Below, piece after piece: positions 46,401 to 58,400 of a DNA stretch of 64,000 bases (position 1 is the first letter of the stretch; every line of letters begins with the position of its first letter). The notes beneath the pieces were generated by a model. That model had not been told where the DNA came from, made no database searches, and was given only the letters and a program-made list of their open reading frames with translations. A program made the translations under genes and the position numbers. Where the stretch lies: positions 41,282,733-41,346,732 of the forward strand of contig NC_092351.1 of the NCBI RefSeq assembly GCF_963676685.1. Direction: 5' to 3'. The DNA comes from Mytilus edulis. Its lineage: Eukaryota > Mollusca > Bivalvia > Mytilida > Mytilidae.

Positions 46401-49400
46401 TATGCTGAATGGTCTGGTCTCAAGATGAATTTAGAGAAAACAAAGGTAGTCTGGATTGGGAAAAAGAAATATAGCCAAGATACAATGTGTGTAAAGTGGG
46501 GATTGGAGTGAGGTTCCAACAGATTTACGCTCTTGGGTATTAAATATTCAGTAGACTTACAAGAAATGGAAACGCTAAATTTTGAACCCATATTTAAAGA
46601 GATAGAAAGAACAATGAAAAGCTGGTCTAACAAATACTTATCCCCAATTGGAAAAATTAATATAATTAAAAGTCTTATAATTTCAAAGCTCAACCACCTA
46701 TTTCTAACTTTACCAAATCTTAATAATGGATTACTAAATCAATTCATAAAAAAATTATTTGATTTTATTTGGGATGGTAAACCAGACAAAATTAAAAGAG
46801 AAACAATTGCTCAAATATATGAACTGGGTGGACTAAACATGTTAAATCTAAAACAATACATCAAAGGATTAAAACTAACTTGGATAAGAAGAATAATCAA
46901 ACAAACTAATAATTATTGTAAGTTACTAACTTGTACTGAAAAAATTGAATTAAATGAATTATTCTTGGTAGGTCCAAGAACAAAAGTAAAAAATCCTTTT
47001 TGGCAGGAGGTTTTTAATGCTTGGACTGAACTACAAACCAAAATAGCTATTAAGAACGAATACGATTTTATCACATATAATCTTTGGAATAATAAAGAAA
47101 TTAAAATTGGGAATCAAATCCCTCTGTATAAAAAATGGACTGAAAAGGGCGTCTGGCTAATAAATGATTTAATTGATAATGATGGACATTTAATGAACTG
47201 GCAGGAATTTAAAAAAACATATGATATTGATACCAACTTTCTTATATTTCAAGGAGTAATGTCAGCTGTTTATTCCTATATGAAAAGTCTTAATATTAAA
47301 AGTAATCAGCTTATCAAGCCTTATGGGCCAATTATACCAACTACTATTTCTATTTTTATGAAATCTACAAAAGGATCAAAAGACATGTACAATGTTTTAA
47401 ATGAAAAAATAACAAATATCACATCACAGGAAAAGTGGTCCTTAATCTTAAATAGACATAATATTATTTGGAATAAAATATACAGACTTCCGTTTTACAT
47501 TACTAAAAACTCAAAATTACAGTGGCTCCAATACAGGATTAATCACATAATTTTGGGAACTAATAAATTACTCTACAAAATTAAAGTCTCACAAAACAAT
47601 AAATGCACTTTCTGTTCGGACTCAATAGAAACTATTGAACACATATTCTGGACATGTCCAAAAGTTTTTGATGTTTGGGAAGAACTTAATAAATGGATAT
47701 ATTCAAAAGTCCAAATTGAACTACCACTTAATTTAGATATTGTCTTATTTGGGATATTAGAAAAAACAGAAAAAAAACTACATAAGAAATCTCATAATAC
47801 TATTAACTAAATACTATATATACAAAACAAAAATGCAATGTGGACAATTAAATAGTATAGCCTTAAAAAATTATCTTAAAGAAAATTTGTTTATTGAAAA
47901 AATAGTATTTTATAAAAATAAACCACTGCAAAGAGCGTACACCTGCTGGGACCCCTGGCTCCAACTAATAGAATGATTTTATAAGTTAACTTTCACGTAA
48001 TAAAAATATCTACCCAATCCATGCTACCTCAGATTAAGATTTTCTATTTTTTTTTAAAATCATTATTAATAATATTATATGTTTATAGAAGGATTCAAAA
48101 TATCAACTTTATGTACTTGTCTCGATTTTGCTGATGTACTATGAACTTATTTACTATTGATAATATACATGTAGTTCTTTGCCAATAAACACATTACAAA
48201 AAAAAATATCTCAAATGTATACATTTTTGCAAACTATTATTAAATTATCGAAGACATTATCTATAATGAGGGTAATCATCGAGTTCCGAATTGGTACTGC
48301 AATTAACGCATATATTGAAACCAGGTATATATTGTAATATCTTATTGAATCGGTATATTATTTCAAAGTCGACTGCTTTGGGTTTATTGTAATATGTACA
48401 CGATTGGTCGTTAGTGAAAGAACACGTTTTAGCATCCAAAACATGAAAATATTGAATATACAGTGACGTCCGCTGTTGACGTAATACAGTGTAGGGGAAT
48501 GGAAACATATTCAGGTGCCAACACAAATATTGAAAGTTCACAACGTATTGAACATATCGTTTCCTCGTTAAATTGAGTTCTTAAACTACCCTCGTTGTCA
48601 AAATATAAAACAGATTAAGCTTAAGGCCAACGTGATTCGTTTGTGTATCAACTCGTGTTTTTTTTAGCAATATTTTTTTTTCGTTATCAATGCAATCAAA
48701 ACTTTCCTTGAATGCTATAACAGTTGAGTGTGTATGTAACATATTTATTGCAGTTAGTGTTCCAATCAATGAAGACATTTATCCAATGGAAAACCAGATA
48801 GTTAAAAGAGTAGCATGCAGTTATCAATCACACGAAAAGTGCTGTCGTTATAACGTGACTATTGCAATAAAGAACTGTACAGATTATCTCGTTTATAAAT
48901 TACCACCAACTCCGCGCTGTCCAACGGCATATTGTTTCGGTAAGCTATTGTTTCGATATCATTTTGTACAGTTTTAATGACTTTGCTCGACAAACTATCC
49001 ATAATTCTAAAATTTGATTGAATGTAGTCAAAATCGATAGTAAAGTTAGCCTTTCACATCAATAACATACGCATCAATAATGTGAATTATGATTGTAAAT
49101 GCCACTTGTTATTGAAGAATCAAAAGACCCTCAATGAAGCTAGCCGATCAAATAAGTCTGTTAGGTAAGCGTCTCTTGCTATTTTTGTTTCTCGTTAATT
49201 CGCACCGAGGATCAAAATTCAAACTGTAAATCACTATAGTAAATAGTAAACCAAATTGGTAAGTTTACAAATCATTTGAATCATGTGAGATATCTAAATG
49301 TAAGACATTGAAAGTATGTCGGTAGTGAGTTTAAACAAAGACACATCGTGTCGGAAAACAAAGTATTGATGGGGACCGTAAGAGTAGAGCCAATAACTCT

Positions 49401-52400
49401 ATCTATAGCAGCCATTTTGTATCAGGAGCAGAATTTTGTTAATGAAGCTCGCATTATCTTAACATATACTAGGGTTGCATATTAGTTGATATATTTATAC
49501 GCCGTTTGACGGGATCATAAGGTACGATGATATTAAATGCTTAAAAAAGTGAGTTGATGAAGGGAAATCTTAAACCGTTACGTTTCACAAAGAAGAAGTT
49601 GTCAATGTGTGTCAATGTTCAGGGGTAAATCAGGATATGAGATTTACAAACCATATGGCTGTGTCAGGAACGTAAAAGTACGCAGCTACAGCCGATCAGA
49701 ACTAGGAATTCAAAGCCGATGCCTCGTGTAGAGAGAGTGTAAAGCTATCTGCACGTTAAAAGCCTTTGGTACAAATCATTTTCCAGTGGCATTCCTCGAT
49801 CCTAGTCGGCCTATATAAAAGGAACTAATTTTTAAAATCACTGTTAGATTTTGTTCTCGTCCTGCACATGCATGCAATGTTTGCAACTAGTCGATAAGCA
49901 ACCAACAATCCATCACATCTGACAAACTGTTCATACACAGCGTTATATATTTCAGGAACTGAAGTCAAATGTCCTCCTGATCAGAGTTCTGCAAATGGGT
50001 TTAGTCCTGGATGTGGCAGTAAGTACGACTTGTGTAAAACATCTATTTTGGACACATAAACACCACATTTCATGTTTTGTTATTTTTATTTCTTATTCAT
50101 TTTATCCAGTTTAATTATAATATAAAAATTTATAAGTGATTCAAATTCTAAAGTTTGAAAAAAAATAGTTCATACATTCTATATTACTCTCAACTCTTAC
50201 CTTTACTATATTTTTATAGTATATGTGGCCGAGTGGTCTAGAGCGACGTACACAGTGCAGGCCGTGTTGTCTAAATATCATAATAGCATAAGTTAGAATC
50301 ACGGCGATGACAGAAAGCTTCCATTTAACATTGTTGTGCTGATATTTAGATTAAAGTTATGTTATATAGAGTCTCCTAGATGACAATAGTTTGATTATAT
50401 GATTACAAGATTTCTATTCAGGTTTTCAACTTATTTTACTTTTTGCTGTTATAATTCAAAAACACTTTCGATTTTGTCTACTTGGTCGATAATTGTTGCT
50501 TTCGGTTACATTTTGTAAAGGGTTAAGCTTAACATTGTCAGTTTTTGCTTTTAATATTTAAGAGCACATCTATTTTTATGCATTATTTTAGATACATTTA
50601 ACGTGCTATGTTAGTTATTGTTTAAATGTCCCAAGTCAGGAGCATCTGGCCTTTTTTGTTTTGTATGATTTTGATAATAATTGTTTGTATAATATGTCAC
50701 GGGATAAATCATTCCATGTCCAAAACAAAATACATAACGAATGTATTTTACTGATGTTAATTCTGTTTTAAAGCAAATACCATATTAAAAAAAGTTAGAT
50801 AGTATCAAATATCAGCAAACAATTCTTACATGATTTGCATATTAGAGAATACGTTGATATGATTGGTTGAGAGGACTTCCGGAAGTTGTTCTTGACGTAG
50901 ATTATTTCTCGACAGACGACGTTGACCGAACTTCTTTTCGAAATCAATGTAAACAAGATGGCGGCGGTAATGACACAATACGGATAGACGTTAAAAAACA
51001 TTATTTTCACTTCGCGTTAATCGTTTAATTTAATAATAAACACAAAACATTTGATTGAATGATAATAAGAGTTTTTGTAGTATATTTTTTTTTAACAGAT
51101 TGCAAATTTCATTTAGTACATATTTTTGCATTTACCAACAAGTATATGCATGCGCCAGGCCTAATCAATGACACAAATATACAATTAAAGTGTGATAAAT
51201 GTTACGAGTGTGGAAAAATAATTTACTGATCTCCAATTTTAAAGAATTATAAGGATTAAACGCCTTTTTAAAGGAATTTATTGGTGTATAAATTGTACCA
51301 AGTCACTCACAAACATATAATAAAAGTCCTTTGGCCTTTTATTTGTTTGTGAGTGAATTGGTCGAGTTATCACAAGCCCAGTAGTCAACACTTTTTGTGC
51401 TGACATGAATTATCATTGATATTGTTATATTTTAAATCAACTGTTTACAAAATTTTGAATTTTTTGAAATACTAAGGCTTTTCTACCTCAGGCATAGATT
51501 ACCTTAGCTGTATTTGGCAACACTTATAGGAATTTTGGATCTCAATGCTCTTCAACTTTGTAATTTATTTTTTTTTTTTTTTTACTTTTTTGGATTCGAG
51601 CGTCACTGATGAGTCTTTTGTAGACAAAACGCGCGTCTGGCGTTTATATAAAATTTCGTCCTGGTATCTATGATGGAGTTTATTATACACCAATAAATTC
51701 CTTTAAAAAGGCGTTTAATTCTATATTAACAAAAGTTATAATTGTTTATAAATAAAGATGTACCCAAAGATCAGCTTGCCAAATAAAACATTAATTATAA
51801 AGGTTTTTTTCCACATTTCTCCTGTGTACACATTTTTGTCGTAGTGGACCGAGGAATATTCTTAATTTCCGTCGTATTTGTTTCCAATATATTATGACGG
51901 ACGAAAGTCGTTCTTCATGAAGTGAATATTATACTTGTGAGGTCCAATTTAATATAATTGGTCATCGAGATTAAATGTGATCTTTGATGTTTCATGTTGA
52001 AGGAGACTTTTTGAAAGCCTTTGCTTATGAAACGCTGTAATAATACTTGTAAATTCACAGAGCGAACAGACAAACGATATTGCACTACAATCCTTGAACA
52101 TATTGTGCAACGTACATATTAGTTTTTCATTATTTTTGTTTGTGTTTGTTTCAGAATATCCAAAAGAAATAATTAAACCGAAACCAACGGTTATAACTGG
52201 GGTACATCCAAAAATAGATGCTTCGGAGATCACAATGAGAGTGAAGTTTGAATGCAGGGCAAACATTAATGTCCAAAAGTATACTGTTGATGTCCGTTGG
52301 TACATAAATAAGAATGAAATAAAAAAAGCTTACTATCACGATATATCACCAGAGAAACTACATGATGCGTTGCTTCTCCAGGAACATTGGGAGAAAACAT

Positions 52401-55400
52401 ATAAACCAGATATGAATGTATGAATTTATTATATACCGATAATTTTATGAAAGTATCTTATTGATAAGACCTGCCCCACAAAGTTTCAAAAATCGAATTT
52501 TTCCAAGCACCTTGGATATGTGTAAAACTTTGCTACTTGTCTGGTGTTTGTGCATTTGTGAAGTCTCAAGGAATATGGACAGTATTTCATCTATTTAAAT
52601 TTGACTGTTTACTTCAATGTTATTGACTTTTTGTAAAAAAAAAAATCATATCGAAGATATGGTGTAGGTGTATTCTATTGTCTGAGCTGTGTCTCAGTTA
52701 TTTCGTTATCTGCTTGTCGTCAGTTTTCGTGATTGGTTTGAGATATATTACACCGAATTTCATTATAGTAACAGTGTAATTTGAATATTTGCCAAATAAG
52801 AGGTGTACCTAGAATTGACGCCTCACTAATCATTTGAATGCAGATATGGTATCCTACATGCACAAATTCTCATTTTCAAGTATCAGTGTTATTTTTTCTT
52901 TCGCTCCAGTTATGGTCCTTACCATTTATATTCTACCATCCTACGACACCTCTGCCAAAAGTCTCTATTCATATCATGCAATGCGATAATAACGCCATAA
53001 TAAACATTCTTATGTTGTAACCAAAGTATATGTATTTTGTCTTTTTCAATAATAGGTGTCATGCTCAATCCAGTTACGACAACTTAATTTTCCATCCCCT
53101 GGACCACAACAATTTTCAGATGATTTTTTTGCTGGAATTATTGTAAGTTATTAGCTTTTTTGATTCGAGATATTTGTAAAATATTCAATAATAGACAAAT
53201 TTCATAAAACAGTCGATTGTGGTGCAAATACAAGTGAATCTTTTTCGGCATATGCATAAATTCCGCCGAATTTATTTTCCTAATGATAGTATCACACCCG
53301 CATCAATCCGAGACACTTACATCTAATCCCAAGACCTCTGAACGAAGGATTTTATTGGTTGAGGGTTGATACGGTATATGATATTGAAAAAGCAATTTTA
53401 TATACACTTTATTATAAACCTCAAGTTGATGTTTTATGTCACATATCGTTATACAAACTATGGTTTGATAAAGCCTTTGCAACAGTGAATGATTTCGATG
53501 ACGTTACCTCATACAGATTAAAGGTGTGATAAAGCCTTTTGCAACCGGGACGAATATCGATATCATCACGGATGGCTAATACAGCTGGACTGTGTGACCG
53601 TATTACACATACACTTTATCTGTATTTACTGCTAAGTATGTAATTAAACCTAATAAAACCTTTTCGAAAATATTGTTCAAACATATCGACCATGACTTGA
53701 TTATCTCACAGGTTGAATTTCTTGAAGAACATAAAATACTTAAGGAAGGAGAAGATCCAAAAAGAATCAAGGCGAGACTAACAATACCTGTCGGATGTTC
53801 TTTTCCCAGCTCTAGGTAAGATTTGATATAAAACAAATTATTAACATTTAAATAATGGAGGCTACACAGTTGTTTGTAATCTTTTTTTTTACAAATACTT
53901 CTAAATATCATTAATACACAAAATCAGGCATTGCAAAAACAATAAATTTTGAAACGAGCATCATTGATATTAGATGAGCTTGTAATCGAGTGCAAATATA
54001 TACCTGAGAAAGATCGAAATTCTTTTGATTTTTTATGAAAAAAATATTGTTCACTGTAGCTTAAACATCATTTCGATTAGAATAAATGAAATATAGAACG
54101 CCGTTTTCATGAATAGGAGCGACGAAGGACTTTTAACAAAGCATCAACATAGTTTCTACGCAGTCGCTACTTCTATCATTGATACGCCTTTTTCATAATT
54201 TCCCCCCTTTTCTAAATAGTTGGTATAGTAGTTTTTGTCTGTTGAAGATTTAAAATAAAAACATTGAATATGAATACGAAAATATATTTGTTTGTCTTTT
54301 CAAATGCAATACAAAGGCGTGACTTGACATGCATTCAATAATTTATTTGGATCCAAACACATTTCGTTAGAAATGATCCGCTTATTTATCAATATCCCCA
54401 TACTACCCCTAATTTATTCGATTAATTCCATACTTTCATTTCTTAACTTAAAAATACTAAATATGCATGTGAATATTATTCAACATTGATTCTGTGACAC
54501 GTGAACACGTGAACATAAGATAGTCACAACATATGCTTATTCCAGATTTGTTTATTTTTGAGTGGTTTAAATGTATATTTCACTTGTCCATCAAACCGTG
54601 TTGATTTCGTCACCACTGATGAATTGTATGTGTGTAGATGAAACGCGCAAATGACATTTAAATTTTAAGCCCGATAATTAATGAGTTAGAAAATTCCTTG
54701 ATCGATACTTCTGCTGGTGTATTATTCCAAAGGGATCACCCGTGCAGCCATCCGTGTTACTTGGTTCCAAAAGTAATTCCCTAATGATGTTTTGCTCTAT
54801 TAAACCAACTAATGTAAACATAGTTCCACCAATGCATACATACATAAACCAAGCTACTGTCTTTGATTAGTTTTCATATCTATTAATTTTTCATTATGAT
54901 GATATTTATGATCTTTCCCTAAAACCCTTCGTTTTGTCCAAAACTTATTGATTAAGTTATCATTTAATAGCTGGTTTTTTGTTCAGTTATTGCATCTTCT
55001 TTTTTAAATATCCATTTGCTTTGTTGTTATTATTTGATTGTCGCTTGCTTAATGTGCAAAAATGAGATAAAAGTTACAAAGTCACATCCAAACTATAAGT
55101 CGAAAACAAACGCACAACGCCATTGCAAAAATAACAAAACAACAAAAATGCAAACAAAAATGCACAAAAAAACAACCCACATAGAATGCTTGATTGCACC
55201 CGTCGTAAGTCAGGAATCTGATATTCATTAGTTGTTCTTTTTTATGTGGTTCATAAGTATTTCACGTTTCTCGTTTTTAATATAGATATGGCCGTTGGTT
55301 TTCCCGTTTGAAATATTTTATACTTGTCATTTTGTGGGGCCCTTGCTATCTTGCTATTTGATGTGAGCCAAGGCACTGTGTTGAAAACTGTACTTTGACC

Positions 55401-58400
55401 TATAATGGTTTTATTTTATAATTGTGACTTGGATTGAGAGTTGTCTCATTGGCACTCATACCACATCTTTTCATATCTACAGCAGGTATTGAACATTAAA
55501 CTGAACCACATATGACTTTCAACAAAATCAACCGGAATGACTTGCTCTTGTTTAATGAAAAAGCAAAAGTAAAAATAGACTTGATTCGTTTAATAACTTA
55601 TGTACAATAATGACAGGAATGAAATGACGCCAGCAATCGAGTTTTGTAAACTGAAAGTATATTTTGTCGAAACAGGAAAACTAGTCGTTCATATCATACT
55701 AGATTTGACAGAAGTAGCTCCCTTATTTAAAAGAAAACAACCTATAAATCATTGGAATATGTGTTAGTCTGGCCCTTTTCTTATCCCGCCTTTATTGATC
55801 AACAAGTAAGGTGGTAAGACCTAGGCCTTCTACTGTTCATTTCTTTTTTTACTAAATATCTAAATATTTAATTTATGGCAAAATTTTACATATTTGTCCT
55901 ACAGTAGTAGGTAAAATTAATTTATGTTCCGAATTGTTAATTATACTCTCCATTTTCATTAAGAGGTTTATAAAAACCATTATAACCCGGAAAGCATTTG
56001 TTTTAAATATATATTTTAATAATATTCTTTTTAGCCAAGATGTCGACATTCTTAGTTTTCAATCAGACTGTGTAGTGAACCTGTTAGGAGCAGTACCAGA
56101 TTATCAGGGAAAGTGTGATCAAAAGACAGTTAATGGTTTGACATTTAGTTCAGATAGATGTGGTATTTTTTTCAACTTTACGCACTGGAATGAAACACAA
56201 GAGATACTTGTTAGTGGAAAGTCTGACCAGACAGTAAATGTAAGACCACGAATAATGATTTTGCGGATGTATGTCGACGAACGATTAGGTTCTGATGATA
56301 CAAACCTAAAATTTTGGAATGGCTATATGCTTCCCGATTTAAAGGTAGGTTTTCACTAATTTAAAGTGCTGTTCTGATGTGCTGTTCTGATACAATGTAT
56401 TTAAGATATCTCGTGCTATTTTTTCTATGCTTAGGCGAATTATGTATTGCAGCGCTTTATAGTATTGGCTATTTCGAATATTTATAGATTATTACATGGC
56501 ATTTTCCATTTGGCCCTGGTATCAGCCCTAGACTCCCATATCAAGCCAGAGGGCTTGATATGGGTCGTGGGCTGATACCATGGACCATATGAAAAATGAC
56601 ATGTAGTAATCTATTTATCACATGTTTTTAAGCAAGAGAAAACAAATAGCTTACACCAAATCATGTTTGATATTTTTTCAAAAATCAAAAAGATATTTAA
56701 CGAAAAAAAATAAAAAAAATGTATCACTGTGAGTTAAAAAAAAGTTCGTATCACAGTAGGTAAACAACGTTTTGTGAAAAGTTTCAGAAATAATTAACAA
56801 TAAATATATTAATTCTAAGAATTGCAAATATTAAGCAACTTTAAAGTGTTACATTACAAATGTTAAAAAATGCTTAAGAAGAATCCTATATCGGTACTCA
56901 TTCCAGTGTGGCTTTATATATTTTCTAAATTCTTTATGAAGTCAAAATTTTACGAACACTTTTGTGATTTTCACTGTTGATTTCTACTTTTTTCTTCTAC
57001 AGCAGATTCGTAACATTCTCAATTTCTTTTTATTGTGTTCAACTTGTTTACAAATAGTCTCTGATTGACAGGTTACCGGAAATTAAACTCGGGGGCTTGA
57101 TATGGATTTCGAGGACTGATATCGATATCGGCCGTTAGGGCTGATAACCAACCTTGACCTCCGGCTATTATTGGCCATGCAAAAACGTACATATCAGTAC
57201 AAAATATGTGATTATATGATTAATATCGATATTTTCTTCAGAAATGCGTATCTTACCATCAACATTTGCATACATTTGTTTTGGTATGTGTTTCTATCTG
57301 TTATTGCACTGATATATTGACCATAAAGAATAACAGTAAAACGACAGTTTAGATTTTAAAAAAAAACTGCTTGCCTGTTTCCCTGGCATTGCAGTGCTTA
57401 TTGTTGAATAATGATGAAGTGATAAAGTACAGTTATCTTTATATTGCTTGTGCTCCTGTACGGGGAAAATAGGCGTAACATTCTATAGAAAAAACTCCAT
57501 AAAAGCCGTACTACCGAGCAACACGAATCTAACCTTAAAATCATTGTAAAACTGACATTACCATGGCACAAATTTCAAAACGAAATCAACCTAAATCAGA
57601 ACACACTACATAGTCACTACAACATGTAAAAAACAGAGCAATACAAAATACTCTAAAAATTTGGAAATAATCACAAGTGGTCAATAGTTGTAGGCATCAT
57701 GGTGCACAGTGGTCGCTTTAATGTTTAATGTTACTTATCAGATAAAATCGTACAATTTCAATTACAAGAGAGGACAAGCTAGAGTTTTAATACGTGGTCA
57801 TAAGCGACACTGATATTCCATACATAGTTGACTAAATCATGATGGCGTCGGTATGTCCGATAGCTTCATTGGAAAAAATACACCCATTAATCTGTAAAAT
57901 CATGAGAAAAACGCAGCTCTGAAATATCGTTCCAACATAAAATTACCCATAACATATGTAGGCGTTGCATGAACATTGCTACATGTAAATTAGAAGTGTA
58001 CAATTTAAAAGCTAAAATAAAATATTTGTCTGTTCTTCAACCGACCATCATTGATAATTTGTGGATGCGGAAGTGGCATACTTTCACTGTACTGATGGCA
58101 CTATCAGAATTTATATATTATCGATTAAAGAACCTTTTCATTGCAAAAGACCATCAAGTATTTACACAAAGTCGTAAGTTAAAGTGTGTCAAAATCTTCT
58201 GAAGATACTGCTTAGAAGATATTCGTTGGCATTTTTTGCAGGATTATTCATCACATGTTTATTGAATGAGGTGTCACAATCAATACAACAAATACATGTA
58301 CCACCGAAAGCTGGAACTGATAAATCTTAATTTCAACACTGTTCCGTAAATCAAAGGAAATCCCGAAAAGGATTATAAATGCTCTTGAGCTTATATTTTA

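Larger units (their letters stand above)
50019..52154 (+). other. intron 4 of VWDE-like gene
   Basis: Holds a tRNA-like sequence (50,222-50,320), a 'cccaagtcaggagcatctgg' PLE-tail fragment near 50,628-50,650 and an inverted-repeat element (51,255-51,719) with a family-A unit inside. No exon was recognised. Confidence 0.5.

Noticed and set aside
46223..46693. Minus-strand ORF of 156 codons
   Set aside because: Antisense shadow of the LINE reverse transcriptase.
52151..52339. Minus-strand ORFs across 51,949-52,339
   Set aside because: Antisense to VWDE-like exon 5, which has splice sites, frame continuity and family motifs.
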